Assembly (NCBI GenBank): GCA_034439915.1
Contig: JAWXBI010000087.1
Location: 1-14,249 of the forward strand
Length of the DNA: 14,249 nt
Direction of reading: 5' to 3'
Source: JADJLQ01 sp034439915
Lineage (GTDB): Bacteria; Bacteroidota; Bacteroidia; Chitinophagales; Saprospiraceae
Positions 7,318 to 14,249 of this stretch are shown piece by piece (the first letter of the stretch is position 1; each line of letters starts with the position of its first letter). The notes beneath the pieces were generated by a model. It did not search any database, was not told the origin of the DNA, and was given only the letters and a program-made list of their open reading frames with translations. A program made the translations under genes and the position numbers.

Positions 7318-8694
7318 ATGATCAAATTAAATAGGGCGTTGAAACTGTCGGATTTTTCAGACAGCTTGGAGAGATTCTGGGAATTGTCAGGTCAGAAAAT
7401 ATTATCCATTGAAAACGAATATGACGCCGCCAAAGGATCACCGGTTTTTACGGCTGCAGGAAAATATACCACCCGCGGTTGGACAGAATGGACCCAGGGT
7501 TTTCAATATGGCTCTGCCCTGCTCCAATATGATGCGGTGGACAAAACTGAATTTCTTGACATAGGCAGATCCAACACCCTACGTGCCATGGCCCCCCATG
7601 TCAGCCATATCGGTGTACACGATCATGGGTTCAATAATGTAAGTACCTATGGCAATCTCCTTCGACTGATACACGAAGGCAAAGTAGAAAACAATTTCTG
7701 GGAACGGCAGTTTTATGAATTGGCCCTCAAAATTTCCGGGGCTGTCCAGGCCAGCCGATGGACTCCGGTCAAAGGGGGTGGTTTTATTCATTCCTTTAAT
7801 GGCCCGCACAGTTTGTTTGTCGATACCATCCGGTCCTGCCGGGCATTGATGGTGAGCCACCTGCTCGGCCATGTATTTCAGTCCGAAAATGATATCCGGA
7901 TCAACCTCCTGGAAAGGGCCTTTCAACATATTAAAACGACCAATGATTATTCCATTTATTATGGAAAGGGAAGAGATCGTTATGACGTTCCGGGCAGGAC
8001 AGCCCATGAATGTATATTTAATACCAAGGATGGCAATTATCGTTGCCCCAATTCCCAACAGGGTTATAGTGGATTTACTACCTGGACCCGGGGTTTGGCC
8101 TGGGCCATTTGCGGGATGGCCGAGCAATTAGAATTGGTTGATGCTTTAAAAGTCAATCATTCACCGGATAATCTACCTGAAATGGAGATACTGATACTGA
8201 ATGCTGCTAAAATTACCAGTGATTTTTATATTCATAATAGTGCAACGGATGGAGTACCTTATTGGGATACCGGGGCACCAGGCTTAAATCATCTGGGCGA
8301 TTATCTGGACCGACCGGCGGAGCCATATAATATTTATGAACCCGTCGATAGTTCTGCAGCGGCTATTGCATCACAAGGATTATTAAGACTAGGCCATTAT
8401 CTGAATAAAAAAGGTAATGAAGCAGGCGAAAAATATTGGCAGGCTGGCTTAACCGTTTTGAATACCTTGTTTAAATCCCCTTACCTCAGTGAAGATCCCG
8501 CTCACCAGGGTTTGTTATTACATTCGATATATCATCGGCCCAATGGCTGGGACTATGTGGCTCCCGGTGCTTCCATTCCTTATGGTGAATCCAGTATGTG
8601 GGGTGATTATCATATCCGGGAGGTTGCCCTTTATATAACCAAGATGCTCAAAAATGAACCGTATTATACCTTCTTCAACGGCATCGAATTCTAA
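7318..8694 (+). CDS. GH88-family unsaturated uronyl hydrolase-like protein, cytosolic
   Basis: The 458-residue protein matches the (alpha/alpha)6-barrel unsaturated glucuronyl hydrolases (GH88). These hydrate the C4-C5 double bond of a non-reducing-end unsaturated uronic acid, which leads to release of the sugar. Early on there is the W-x-x-GF-x-x-G pattern (residues 58-65). The two catalytic aspartates of the family have clear equivalents: D102 in GVHDHGF and D169 in FVDTIRS. The substrate-binding block QQGYSGFTTWTRGLAW (247-262) parallels the QGYxDDSxWxRGQAW of known enzymes, and H230 is a candidate for the conserved histidine. DSSAAAI (344-350) and MWGDY (427-431) are also typical. No signal peptide is visible, so the substrate must be imported. 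It is the first gene of a six-gene cluster and is followed after 3 bp by the isomerase gene. The family is fairly sure; GH105 is a less likely alternative. The uronide it acts on is unknown. Confidence 0.85.
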   Translation: MIKLNRALKLSDFSDSLERFWELSGQKILSIENEYDAAKGSPVFTAAGKYTTRGWTEWTQGFQYGSALLQYDAVDKTEFLDIGRSNTLRAMAPHVSHIGVHDHGFNNVSTYGNLLRLIHEGKVENNFWERQFYELALKISGAVQASRWTPVKGGGFIHSFNGPHSLFVDTIRSCRALMVSHLLGHVFQSENDIRINLLERAFQHIKTTNDYSIYYGKGRDRYDVPGRTAHECIFNTKDGNYRCPNSQQGYSGFTTWTRGLAWAICGMAEQLELVDALKVNHSPDNLPEMEILILNAAKITSDFYIHNSATDGVPYWDTGAPGLNHLGDYLDRPAEPYNIYEPVDSSAAAIASQGLLRLGHYLNKKGNEAGEKYWQAGLTVLNTLFKSPYLSEDPAHQGLLLHSIYHRPNGWDYVAPGASIPYGESSMWGDYHIREVALYITKMLKNEPYYTFFNGIEF

Positions 8695-8697
8695 ACC

Positions 8698-9522
8698 ATG
8701 TCGGAATTAAAAGATTATGCCCGGCTGTGTGTCCATACCATCACCACCAAGCCCTGGAGTATAGAATCGGCCATTCAGGAATATGCTCTCCAGGGTATCA
8801 GCGGAATTACGGTGTGGCGAAATGCCCTGGAAAATAAAAACATACAACATACCGGTCACCTGATTCGTGAACAAGGGCTCGAAATCGTTTCTTTTTGCAG
8901 GGGAGGATTTTTCCCTTCTACGGAATTATCTAAACGAAAACAAGCGATTGACGATAACAAACGGGTTATTGATGAAGCTGCAGTCCTGGGAGCCCCGCTG
9001 ATCGTCCTGGTGTGTGGTGCTGATCCAGGACAATCGTTGCAGGATTCCAGAAACCAGATCAGAGATGGGATTCTTGAAATCCTTCCGCATGCCCAATCCG
9101 CCGGGATCAAACTGGCCATTGAACCACTCCACCCTATGTATGCCGGTGACCGGTCAGCAATAAATACTTTAAAACAAGCCAATGATATGGCTTCTGAAAT
9201 CAATTCCGGATATGTTGGAATTGCCCTGGATGTTTACCACGTCTGGTGGGATCCCGACCTGGAAAACGAAATCCAACGTTGCGGCTCCATGGATAAACTT
9301 TTTGCTTTCCATATCTGCGACTGGAAATTGAATACCACCGATTTACTCAACGACAGAGGGTTGATGGGCGAAGGTTGTATCCCGATACGCCATATCCGAT
9401 CACAGGTGGAGGAAGCCGGCTTTAATGGCTTTATAGAAGTTGAGATCTTTTCCACTATTTACTGGTCGCAAGACCAAAAGGAATATTTATCCAAAATCAA
9501 ACAAGCTTATTTACATTGTTAA
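8698..9522 (+). CDS. Sugar phosphate isomerase/epimerase-like TIM-barrel protein (IolE/AP-endonuclease 2 fold)
   Basis: The 274-residue protein has the xylose-isomerase-like TIM-barrel pattern of the IolE, ketose 3-epimerase and hydroxypyruvate isomerase superfamily. Candidate metal ligands fall at the expected strand ends: E142 in AIEPLHP, D178 in ALDVYHVWWD, H205 in FHICDW and E249 in EVEIFS. Members of this fold isomerise or dehydrate keto-sugars, and some take part in elimination of 3-keto-glycosides. There is no signal peptide, so it acts in the cytoplasm. It starts 3 bp after the GH88-like gene and is followed 21 bp later by a Gfo/Idh/MocA dehydrogenase, so translational coupling is likely. 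Its task here is probably conversion of a keto-sugar formed by the neighbouring dehydrogenases or released by the hydrolase. The specific reaction is not readable from sequence. Confidence 0.85.
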   Translation: MSELKDYARLCVHTITTKPWSIESAIQEYALQGISGITVWRNALENKNIQHTGHLIREQGLEIVSFCRGGFFPSTELSKRKQAIDDNKRVIDEAAVLGAPLIVLVCGADPGQSLQDSRNQIRDGILEILPHAQSAGIKLAIEPLHPMYAGDRSAINTLKQANDMASEINSGYVGIALDVYHVWWDPDLENEIQRCGSMDKLFAFHICDWKLNTTDLLNDRGLMGEGCIPIRHIRSQVEEAGFNGFIEVEIFSTIYWSQDQKEYLSKIKQAYLHC

Positions 9523-9543
9523 TCCGTTTTTTTACTTAACGAT

Positions 9544-10692
9544 ATGAAATTACATAAGATAGGGATTATTATGAATGGGGTCACCGGTCGTATGGGTACC
9601 AATCAACATCTTCTGAGGTCTATTGCCGCCATCATCAAACAGGGAGGTGTACCCTGCGGTCCCGACGAAATGATCATACCAGACCCGGTATTGGTTGGCC
9701 GGAATGAAAACAAACTGGCGGCCTTGTGCGAACGAGCAGGGGTTACCCGGTTTACGACCGACCTCGATGCAGTGCTTGCTGATGACTACAACGTCATCTA
9801 TTTTGATGCACAAACCACCGGTCGCAGGGCTGCAGCGGTGCGTAAGGCAGTGGCTGCCGGCAAACACATCTATTGCGAAAAACCTTGTGCAGTCAGCACA
9901 GAAGAAGCCCTGGAACTTTTCAATTTGTGTAAAACAGCCGGTTTAAAAAATGGCGTAGTACAGGATAAACTCTGGCTGCCCGGCATGGTCAAAATAAAAA
10001 GACTGATTGAGAATGATTTTTTTGGAAAGATACTTTCTGTAAAGGGAGAGTTTGGTTATTGGGTCTTTGAAGGGCATAGCATTCCAGCCCAGCGGCCTTC
10101 GTGGAATTACCGCAAAGAAGATGATGGTGGTATCATCGTGGACATGCTTTGTCACTGGAGATATGTATTGGATAGTCTTTTTGGCAATGTCAAATCGGTA
10201 TCCTGCCTGGGGGCGACCCATATCCCTGAACGAATTGATGAAAATGGCAAACCCTATGCGTGTACGGCTGATGATGCTGCCTATGCCACCTTTCTTTTAG
10301 AAGGAAATATCGTTGCCCATTTTAACTCTTCCTGGACTACCCGGGTACGGCGGGATGATTTATTGACCATACAGGTAGATGGCACCAAAGGCTCAGCGGT
10401 GGCCGGATTGAGAGAATGTTATATTCAGCATTACGGCAATACTCCCAAGCCGGTATGGAATCCGGATATCGATCAACCTATCCGGTTTTATGAAGGTTGG
10501 GCCAAAGTCCCTGACCAGGAAATTTATGACAATGCTTTTAAAATCCAATGGGAACTGTTTCTTAAACATGTGGTAAAAGATGAACCCTTCCCCTGGACAA
10601 TGATGCAGGGAGCCAAAGGGGTACAATTAGCCGAAAAGGGATTGGAAAGTTGGGCCAAACGGGCTTGGGTCGACATCCCGGAAATATCATAA
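9544..10692 (+). CDS. Cytosolic Gfo/Idh/MocA-family NAD(P)-dependent oxidoreductase
   Basis: The 382-residue protein has a Rossmann N-domain (about 1-130) and the Gfo/Idh/MocA C-terminal alpha/beta domain. The family motif EKP is at 112-114 (IYCEKPCA), and DGGIIVDMLCHW supplies the candidate catalytic D200/H204 pair. The cofactor loop is unusual: instead of GxGxxG it reads NGVTGRMG (11-18), close to the G-x-x-G-R-M-G loop of dihydrodipicolinate reductase (DapB). The rest of the protein does not resemble DapB. It has no signal peptide. Enzymes of this family oxidise or reduce sugar hydroxyl groups, often at C2 or C3 of pyranoses or on inositols. It lies between the TIM-barrel isomerase and an SDR in the same cluster, so it probably works on the same sugar. 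The exact substrate and whether it prefers NAD or NADP are unknown. Confidence 0.88.
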   Translation: MKLHKIGIIMNGVTGRMGTNQHLLRSIAAIIKQGGVPCGPDEMIIPDPVLVGRNENKLAALCERAGVTRFTTDLDAVLADDYNVIYFDAQTTGRRAAAVRKAVAAGKHIYCEKPCAVSTEEALELFNLCKTAGLKNGVVQDKLWLPGMVKIKRLIENDFFGKILSVKGEFGYWVFEGHSIPAQRPSWNYRKEDDGGIIVDMLCHWRYVLDSLFGNVKSVSCLGATHIPERIDENGKPYACTADDAAYATFLLEGNIVAHFNSSWTTRVRRDDLLTIQVDGTKGSAVAGLRECYIQHYGNTPKPVWNPDIDQPIRFYEGWAKVPDQEIYDNAFKIQWELFLKHVVKDEPFPWTMMQGAKGVQLAEKGLESWAKRAWVDIPEIS

Positions 10693-10783
10693 ATACTGAA
10701 GTTCGACTTTAAAAAATAACGGTTGATTGAATATTTCTTTTTAACCTTCACCGATGTAATCCTCAATTTAATTCAATACCAAC
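10693..10783. other. Longest gap inside the sugar-catabolic cluster
   Basis: These 91 bp between the dehydrogenase and the SDR gene are AT-rich. They contain A- and T-rich stretches with only weak dyad symmetry. I see neither a convincing promoter nor a terminator, so read-through from the upstream genes is the simplest view, although an internal promoter is not excluded. Confidence 0.35.
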
Positions 10784-11554
10784 ATGAATAAAGTAGCGCT
10801 CATTACCGGTGGTTCCAGGGGCATCGGTTATGGAATTGCCACCTATCTGGCTGCACAGGGCTATGATCTGGCCATCAATGGGATCAGACCGGAGCAGGAT
10901 GCAGAACCCGCCCTGGAAAAATTGAGAGCTATGGGAGGCCAGGTGATTTATTGTCCGGGTAATATAGCGTTGGAAGAAGACCGGCAAAACATGATAGAAA
11001 ACATCAAAGCCAGAATGGGGCGGTTGCATATCCTCATCAATAATGCCGGAGTAGCTCCGAAAGAACGCAATGATATCCTCAGGGCGAGTGCAGACAGTTA
11101 TGATTACGTCATGGACACCAATCTCAAAGGCCCCTATTTTTTAACTCAGGCCGTATCCAACTGGATGATTGAACAAAAAGAAAAAGATGTGGAATACACT
11201 GCCCAGATCATTATCGTCAGTTCAATTTCAGCTGTGGTAGCATCTACCAACCGGGGTGAATATTGTTTATCAAAAGCCGGCCTGGCCATGATGACCCAGT
11301 TGTTTGCGGTTCGGATGAGCGAATATAATATCCCGGTTTATGAGATTCGGCCGGGCATTATTAAATCGGATATGACGGCCGGTGTCACAGAGAAATACGA
11401 TAAACTCATCGCCGGTGGTTTGACTTTACAACCGCGATGGGGCACTCCCAGTGATGTTGGAAAAGCTGTGGCAGCTATCGCGATGGGCCATTTTCCGTAT
11501 TCAACCGGTCAAATATTTATGGTTGACGGGGGATTGACCCTATTAAGATTGTAA
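10784..11554 (+). CDS. Short-chain dehydrogenase/reductase (classical SDR, FabG/KduD-like)
   Basis: The 256-residue protein is a complete classical SDR. It has the cofactor motif TGGSRGIG (8-15), NNAG (86-89), catalytic S147, Y160 and K164 (S-x12-Y-x3-K; YCLSK at 160-164), the RPGII stretch after strand 6, and a C-terminal MVDGG. Such proteins are often named 3-oxoacyl-ACP reductase by default, but the setting in a sugar cluster with a GH88-like hydrolase makes a sugar or keto-acid dehydrogenase more likely. A KduD-like step (2-deoxy-3-keto-gluconate redox in unsaturated uronate breakdown) is an attractive option, though inference only. There is no acidic residue after strand 2 that I can assign with confidence to fix NAD versus NADP preference. 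It precedes the Tat-leader dehydrogenase by 27 bp. SDR membership is certain, the substrate is not. Confidence 0.93.
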   Translation: MNKVALITGGSRGIGYGIATYLAAQGYDLAINGIRPEQDAEPALEKLRAMGGQVIYCPGNIALEEDRQNMIENIKARMGRLHILINNAGVAPKERNDILRASADSYDYVMDTNLKGPYFLTQAVSNWMIEQKEKDVEYTAQIIIVSSISAVVASTNRGEYCLSKAGLAMMTQLFAVRMSEYNIPVYEIRPGIIKSDMTAGVTEKYDKLIAGGLTLQPRWGTPSDVGKAVAAIAMGHFPYSTGQIFMVDGGLTLLRL

Positions 11555-11581
11555 TTTCAAAATTTTTTAAACTTTAAACCG

Positions 11582-12883
11582 ATGGTTATGAAAAAATTTA
11601 CCCGCAGGCAGACCCTGAAGACGATATTACCGGCTACCCTGGCATTTAGTTTACCCACTATCATTCCAGCCCGTGCATTCGGTGCAAATGACCGGATCCG
11701 GATTGGGGTTATAGGTTTTAATAGTCGTGGAAAGGACCATATCAAAAATTTTATGAAACTCGAAGATGTTGAGGTAGCGACCCTCTGCGATGTAGATCAA
11801 CGGGTACTGGGTGTGGCAGCCGCTGATTTTGAAAAAACCTATAACAAAAAAGTACAGACAGCATCGGACCTTCGAAAAGTATTTGAAGATAAAAATATAG
11901 ATGCAGTAAGTATTGCCACCCCTAACCACTGGCATGCACTGGCTACTGTCTGGGCTTGTCAGGCCGGTAAAGATGTATATGTTGAGAAACCGGCATCCCA
12001 TACCTTTAGTGAAGGCCGGATAATGATTGAAGCGGCTAAAAAATATAACCGGATTGTCCAGAATGGAATTCAATTAAGAAGCTCTGAGGCCATACGCGAG
12101 GGTATCCAGCACCTGCGTGACGGATTGATTGGTAAAGTATACATGGCCCGTGGAGTGGTTTTTAAATGGCGCCCCGATATAGGAAACAAGGGCAACAGCC
12201 CGGTACCCGAAGGATTGGACTGGGACCTTTGGCAGGGTCCGGCACCTGCCCGACCATTTAGTGAAAACTATGTTCATTACAACTGGCACTGGTTTTGGGA
12301 TTATGGCAATGGGGACATCGGGAACCAGGGTGCGCATGAAATTGATCTTTGTACCTGGGGTTTGGATGTTGGTTTCCCGGAAGAGATTACCAGCACCGGT
12401 GGCAAATTTTTATGGAACGATTGTAAAGAGACCCCTGAATTGATGACGACCACTTTTAAATATCCGAAAGAAGGTAAGATCATTCAATTTGAAGTCAGGC
12501 CCTGGATGACCAACCGGGAAGACAATCTGGAGGTCGGTAATATTTTTTATGGTGACAAAGGATATATGACCATCAGCTGGTACGATAACTATCAAACCTT
12601 TCTCGGACAAAAACGAGAACCCGGACCAAGCCGAAAAGCCGGAGGTGATCATTATAAAAATTTTATAGATGCTGTCCGCAGCAGGGACAAATCTATATTA
12701 AACGGACCGATAGAAACCGGCCATGTCTCCGCCGGCATCTCCCACCTGGCTAATATTTCTTTTCGTTTAGGAAGGTCATTAAAGTTTGATCCCCGGGCAG
12801 AAAAATTTATAAGTGATGCTCCGGCTAATGCCATGCTCAGCCGCAAATACCGGTCACCATTTCATCTCCCCGAAAAAATTTAA
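11582..12883 (+). CDS. Tat-exported Gfo/Idh/MocA-family oxidoreductase
   Basis: The 433-residue protein begins with a twin-arginine leader: TRRQTLK (R8, R9), a hydrophobic stretch (about 15-28) and a cleavage-like site near PARA (29-32). The mature part has a Rossmann motif GVIGFNSRG (42-50), the EKP motif at 135-137 (YVEKPASHT) and GDIGNQGAHEID (H252) at the C-domain active site. Tat substrates are exported folded, which fits an enzyme carrying a tightly bound nicotinamide cofactor. Related exported proteins are common in Bacteroidota and Planctomycetes, and some oxidise glycosides at C3. It is followed after 8 bp by the MFS gene, so enzyme and importer are probably made together. The first ATG (11582) is used here; the ATG two codons on (11588) is equally plausible and does not change the leader. 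The family and leader are sure, the substrate unknown. Confidence 0.92.
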   Translation: MVMKKFTRRQTLKTILPATLAFSLPTIIPARAFGANDRIRIGVIGFNSRGKDHIKNFMKLEDVEVATLCDVDQRVLGVAAADFEKTYNKKVQTASDLRKVFEDKNIDAVSIATPNHWHALATVWACQAGKDVYVEKPASHTFSEGRIMIEAAKKYNRIVQNGIQLRSSEAIREGIQHLRDGLIGKVYMARGVVFKWRPDIGNKGNSPVPEGLDWDLWQGPAPARPFSENYVHYNWHWFWDYGNGDIGNQGAHEIDLCTWGLDVGFPEEITSTGGKFLWNDCKETPELMTTTFKYPKEGKIIQFEVRPWMTNREDNLEVGNIFYGDKGYMTISWYDNYQTFLGQKREPGPSRKAGGDHYKNFIDAVRSRDKSILNGPIETGHVSAGISHLANISFRLGRSLKFDPRAEKFISDAPANAMLSRKYRSPFHLPEKI

Positions 12884-12891
12884 AAAAGTAT

Positions 12892-14121
12892 ATGCAAGAA
12901 ATTTCCAGGGATTCCATTTGGAAAAGTATTTTAAGTTTACCGGTATTGGTGGCGGCCTTAGGTTACCTGGTCGATATGTACGATTTATTTTTATTCAGTG
13001 TGGTACGGGTACCCAGTTTAAAAGCATTAGGGGTTAGTCAGGAAGATTTATTGCCGGTGGGGGTATCGATACTCAATTGGCAACTCATTGGTTTGCTGAT
13101 CGGAGGAATTATATGGGGAATCATGGGCGATAAAAAAGGCAGGTTGTCCGTTTTGTTTGGTTCTATTATTATGTACTCCCTGGCTAATTTCGCCAACGGT
13201 TTTGTGCAGACGGTGCCCCAGTATGCTGTCCTTCGTTTTATTGCCGGTATTGGACTGGCAGGGGAACTAGGCGCCGGAATTACCCTGGTTGCTGAACTTT
13301 TACCTCAAAGGCTTCGGAGCTATGGAGCGGTGATTGTGTCGACCATGGGTGTATTCGGAGGTATACTTGCCTTTCTGGTAGCCGATATATTCGAATGGAG
13401 GACATCTTATTTTGCAGGCGGTTTTATGGGAATGGCTTTGTTGTTTTTAAGGATCCGCGTATTTGAGTCCGGGCTTTTTCTAAATCTTAAAGAGAAAAAA
13501 ATCACGAGGGGGGATATGATGATCATACTCACCAATGGCAAACGATTGCTTAAATATATCATGGGTATCCTGGTTGGAATTCCAATGTGGTTTGTGGTGG
13601 GTGTTTTGATGACGTTTTCACCGGAATTCGGAATAGCTCATGGGATTGAAGGAATCAATGCCGGTAAAGGTGTCATGTTGTTGTTTGGTGGACAGGCTTT
13701 TGGTAATATGGTGAGCGGCTTCCTCAGCCAATACCTGAAAAGCAGGAAAGCCGGGATAGGAATATTTATGATTGGATCCTTCCTGACCATGCTTGCTTAT
13801 ATGCTGCTGCCACTGAGTACCGCATTCCAATTTTACCTGATCATATTTATTCTGGGATTTTTTAATGGATACTGGACCTTATTTATTATTCAGGCAGCAG
13901 AATTATTTGGAACCAATATACGAGCTACCGTAGCGACGACCATACCCAATTTTGTGCGCGGTACTGCTATTATTTTTACAACGGCGTTTGCTGGATTACG
14001 CCCTAGCCTCGGGGTGATCAATGGGGGTGTTTTACTTGCCTGTATAGCTGTATTCATTGGATTGGGGGCATTATTCCTGCTCCAGGAAACCTATCATAAG
14101 GATATGAATTATGAAGAATAA
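12892..14121 (+). CDS. Major facilitator superfamily transporter, probably for a sugar or sugar acid
   Basis: The 409-residue protein is very hydrophobic, with about 12 membrane segments. The loop between helices 2 and 3 carries the MFS motif A as GIMGDKKGR (76-84). RFIAGIGLAGELGAG (115-129) resembles the helix 4 region of sugar and organic acid porters, and the pseudo-repeat after helix 8 is degenerate. D28 and D31 lie in or near helix 1 (LVDMYDLF), where proton- or substrate-coupling acids are seen in related carriers. As the last gene of the cluster, 8 bp after the exported dehydrogenase, it probably imports the product of that enzyme or the substrate of the cytosolic GH88-like hydrolase. 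No SusC/SusD pair is present, so the outer-membrane step is encoded elsewhere. The stop codon TAA (14119-14121) is also the first part of the tandem repeat that follows. The substrate cannot be stated from sequence. Confidence 0.9.
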   Translation: MQEISRDSIWKSILSLPVLVAALGYLVDMYDLFLFSVVRVPSLKALGVSQEDLLPVGVSILNWQLIGLLIGGIIWGIMGDKKGRLSVLFGSIIMYSLANFANGFVQTVPQYAVLRFIAGIGLAGELGAGITLVAELLPQRLRSYGAVIVSTMGVFGGILAFLVADIFEWRTSYFAGGFMGMALLFLRIRVFESGLFLNLKEKKITRGDMMIILTNGKRLLKYIMGILVGIPMWFVVGVLMTFSPEFGIAHGIEGINAGKGVMLLFGGQAFGNMVSGFLSQYLKSRKAGIGIFMIGSFLTMLAYMLLPLSTAFQFYLIIFILGFFNGYWTLFIIQAAELFGTNIRATVATTIPNFVRGTAIIFTTAFAGLRPSLGVINGGVLLACIAVFIGLGALFLLQETYHKDMNYEE

Positions 14122-14249
14122 CCCTTAACCCGTTAACCCCTTTGTTGAAATGTTGAATTGTTGAATTGTAAGTCCCCTTAACCCTTAACCCGTTAACCCC
14201 TTTGTTGAATTGTTGAATTGTTGAATTGTAAGTCCCCTTAACCCTTAAC
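14119..14249. repeat. 60-bp tandem repeat, about 2.2 visible copies, running off the window
   Basis: Bases 14119-14189 recur exactly 60 bp later with a single mismatch (A at 14150, T at 14210). The unit has two nested parts: a TTAACCC block of three units, the third preceded by an extra G (for example 14178-14199), and three adjacent 8-mers TTGAATTG (14205-14228; the first 8-mer of copy 1 is TTGAAATG at 14145-14152), joined by a short linker TAAGTCCCC. It starts on the stop codon of the MFS gene and is intergenic. There are no spacers, so this is not CRISPR, and no strong hairpin with a T run, so it is not an obvious terminator. The total copy number is unknown because the array continues past the edge. 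Confidence 0.95.

Noticed and set aside
7579..8127. Antisense open frame of 182 codons on the minus strand inside the GH88-like gene
   Set aside because: Its translation is low in recognisable structure and rich in Gly/Pro/Ile patterns typical of a shadow frame, while the plus strand carries conserved catalytic motifs throughout.
9544..9600. Annotation of the 9544-10692 gene as dihydrodipicolinate reductase because of the GRMG loop
   Set aside because: The rest of the protein has the EKP motif and C-terminal domain of Gfo/Idh/MocA and is much longer than DapB.
10784..11554. Calling the SDR fabG of fatty-acid synthesis
   Set aside because: No other fatty-acid genes are nearby and the neighbours are all sugar enzymes, so the default name would mislead.
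14119..14249. CRISPR array
   Set aside because: The whole 60-bp unit is repeated, including the parts that would be spacers, and no cas gene is present.

Overview
The window looks like chromosomal DNA of a Bacteroidota member, possibly Saprospiraceae or a relative. This rests on a trehalose synthase/phosphatase fusion of the usual Bacteroidota type, start codons without clear Shine-Dalgarno sequences, one TAnnTTTG-type promoter element upstream of the protease gene, and a gene set of a type common in that phylum. The exact lineage is inference. No rRNA, tRNA, phage, IS element or CRISPR array is visible.

Positions 1-3221 (minus strand) hold two stress or ion-homeostasis genes. corA comes first in transcription order, followed 47 bp later by a bifunctional otsA-otsB gene for trehalose synthesis, which runs off the left edge of the window. 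Divergent from corA is an envelope serine protease of the DegP/HtrA family (3386-4840), closed by a clear intrinsic terminator. Next are a RidA-family protein that appears to carry a lipoprotein signal (4925-5476) and a divergent cytosolic M19-like metallohydrolase (5593-7080). These look like independent housekeeping or salvage genes.

Positions 7318-14121 (plus strand) form a tight six-gene cluster with gaps of 3, 21, 91, 27 and 8 bp. In order it encodes a cytosolic GH88-type unsaturated uronyl hydrolase, an IolE-like TIM-barrel isomerase/epimerase, a cytosolic Gfo/Idh/MocA dehydrogenase with an unusual nucleotide-binding loop, a KduD/FabG-like short-chain dehydrogenase, a second Gfo/Idh/MocA protein with a Tat-type leader, and an MFS transporter. 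Together they read as a pathway that may oxidise a glycoside or uronide outside the cytoplasm, import it by a proton- or cation-coupled carrier, cleave it inside, and process the released keto-sugar by isomerisation and redox steps. There is no polysaccharide lyase, SusC/SusD pair or regulator in the window. The exact substrate cannot be read from the sequence. This cluster is the best candidate for an undescribed system here.

The right edge (14119-14249) is a 60-bp tandem repeat of just over two visible copies. It begins on the stop codon of the transporter gene, continues past the window, and is itself built from two smaller repeated blocks (TTAACCC and TTGAATTG).
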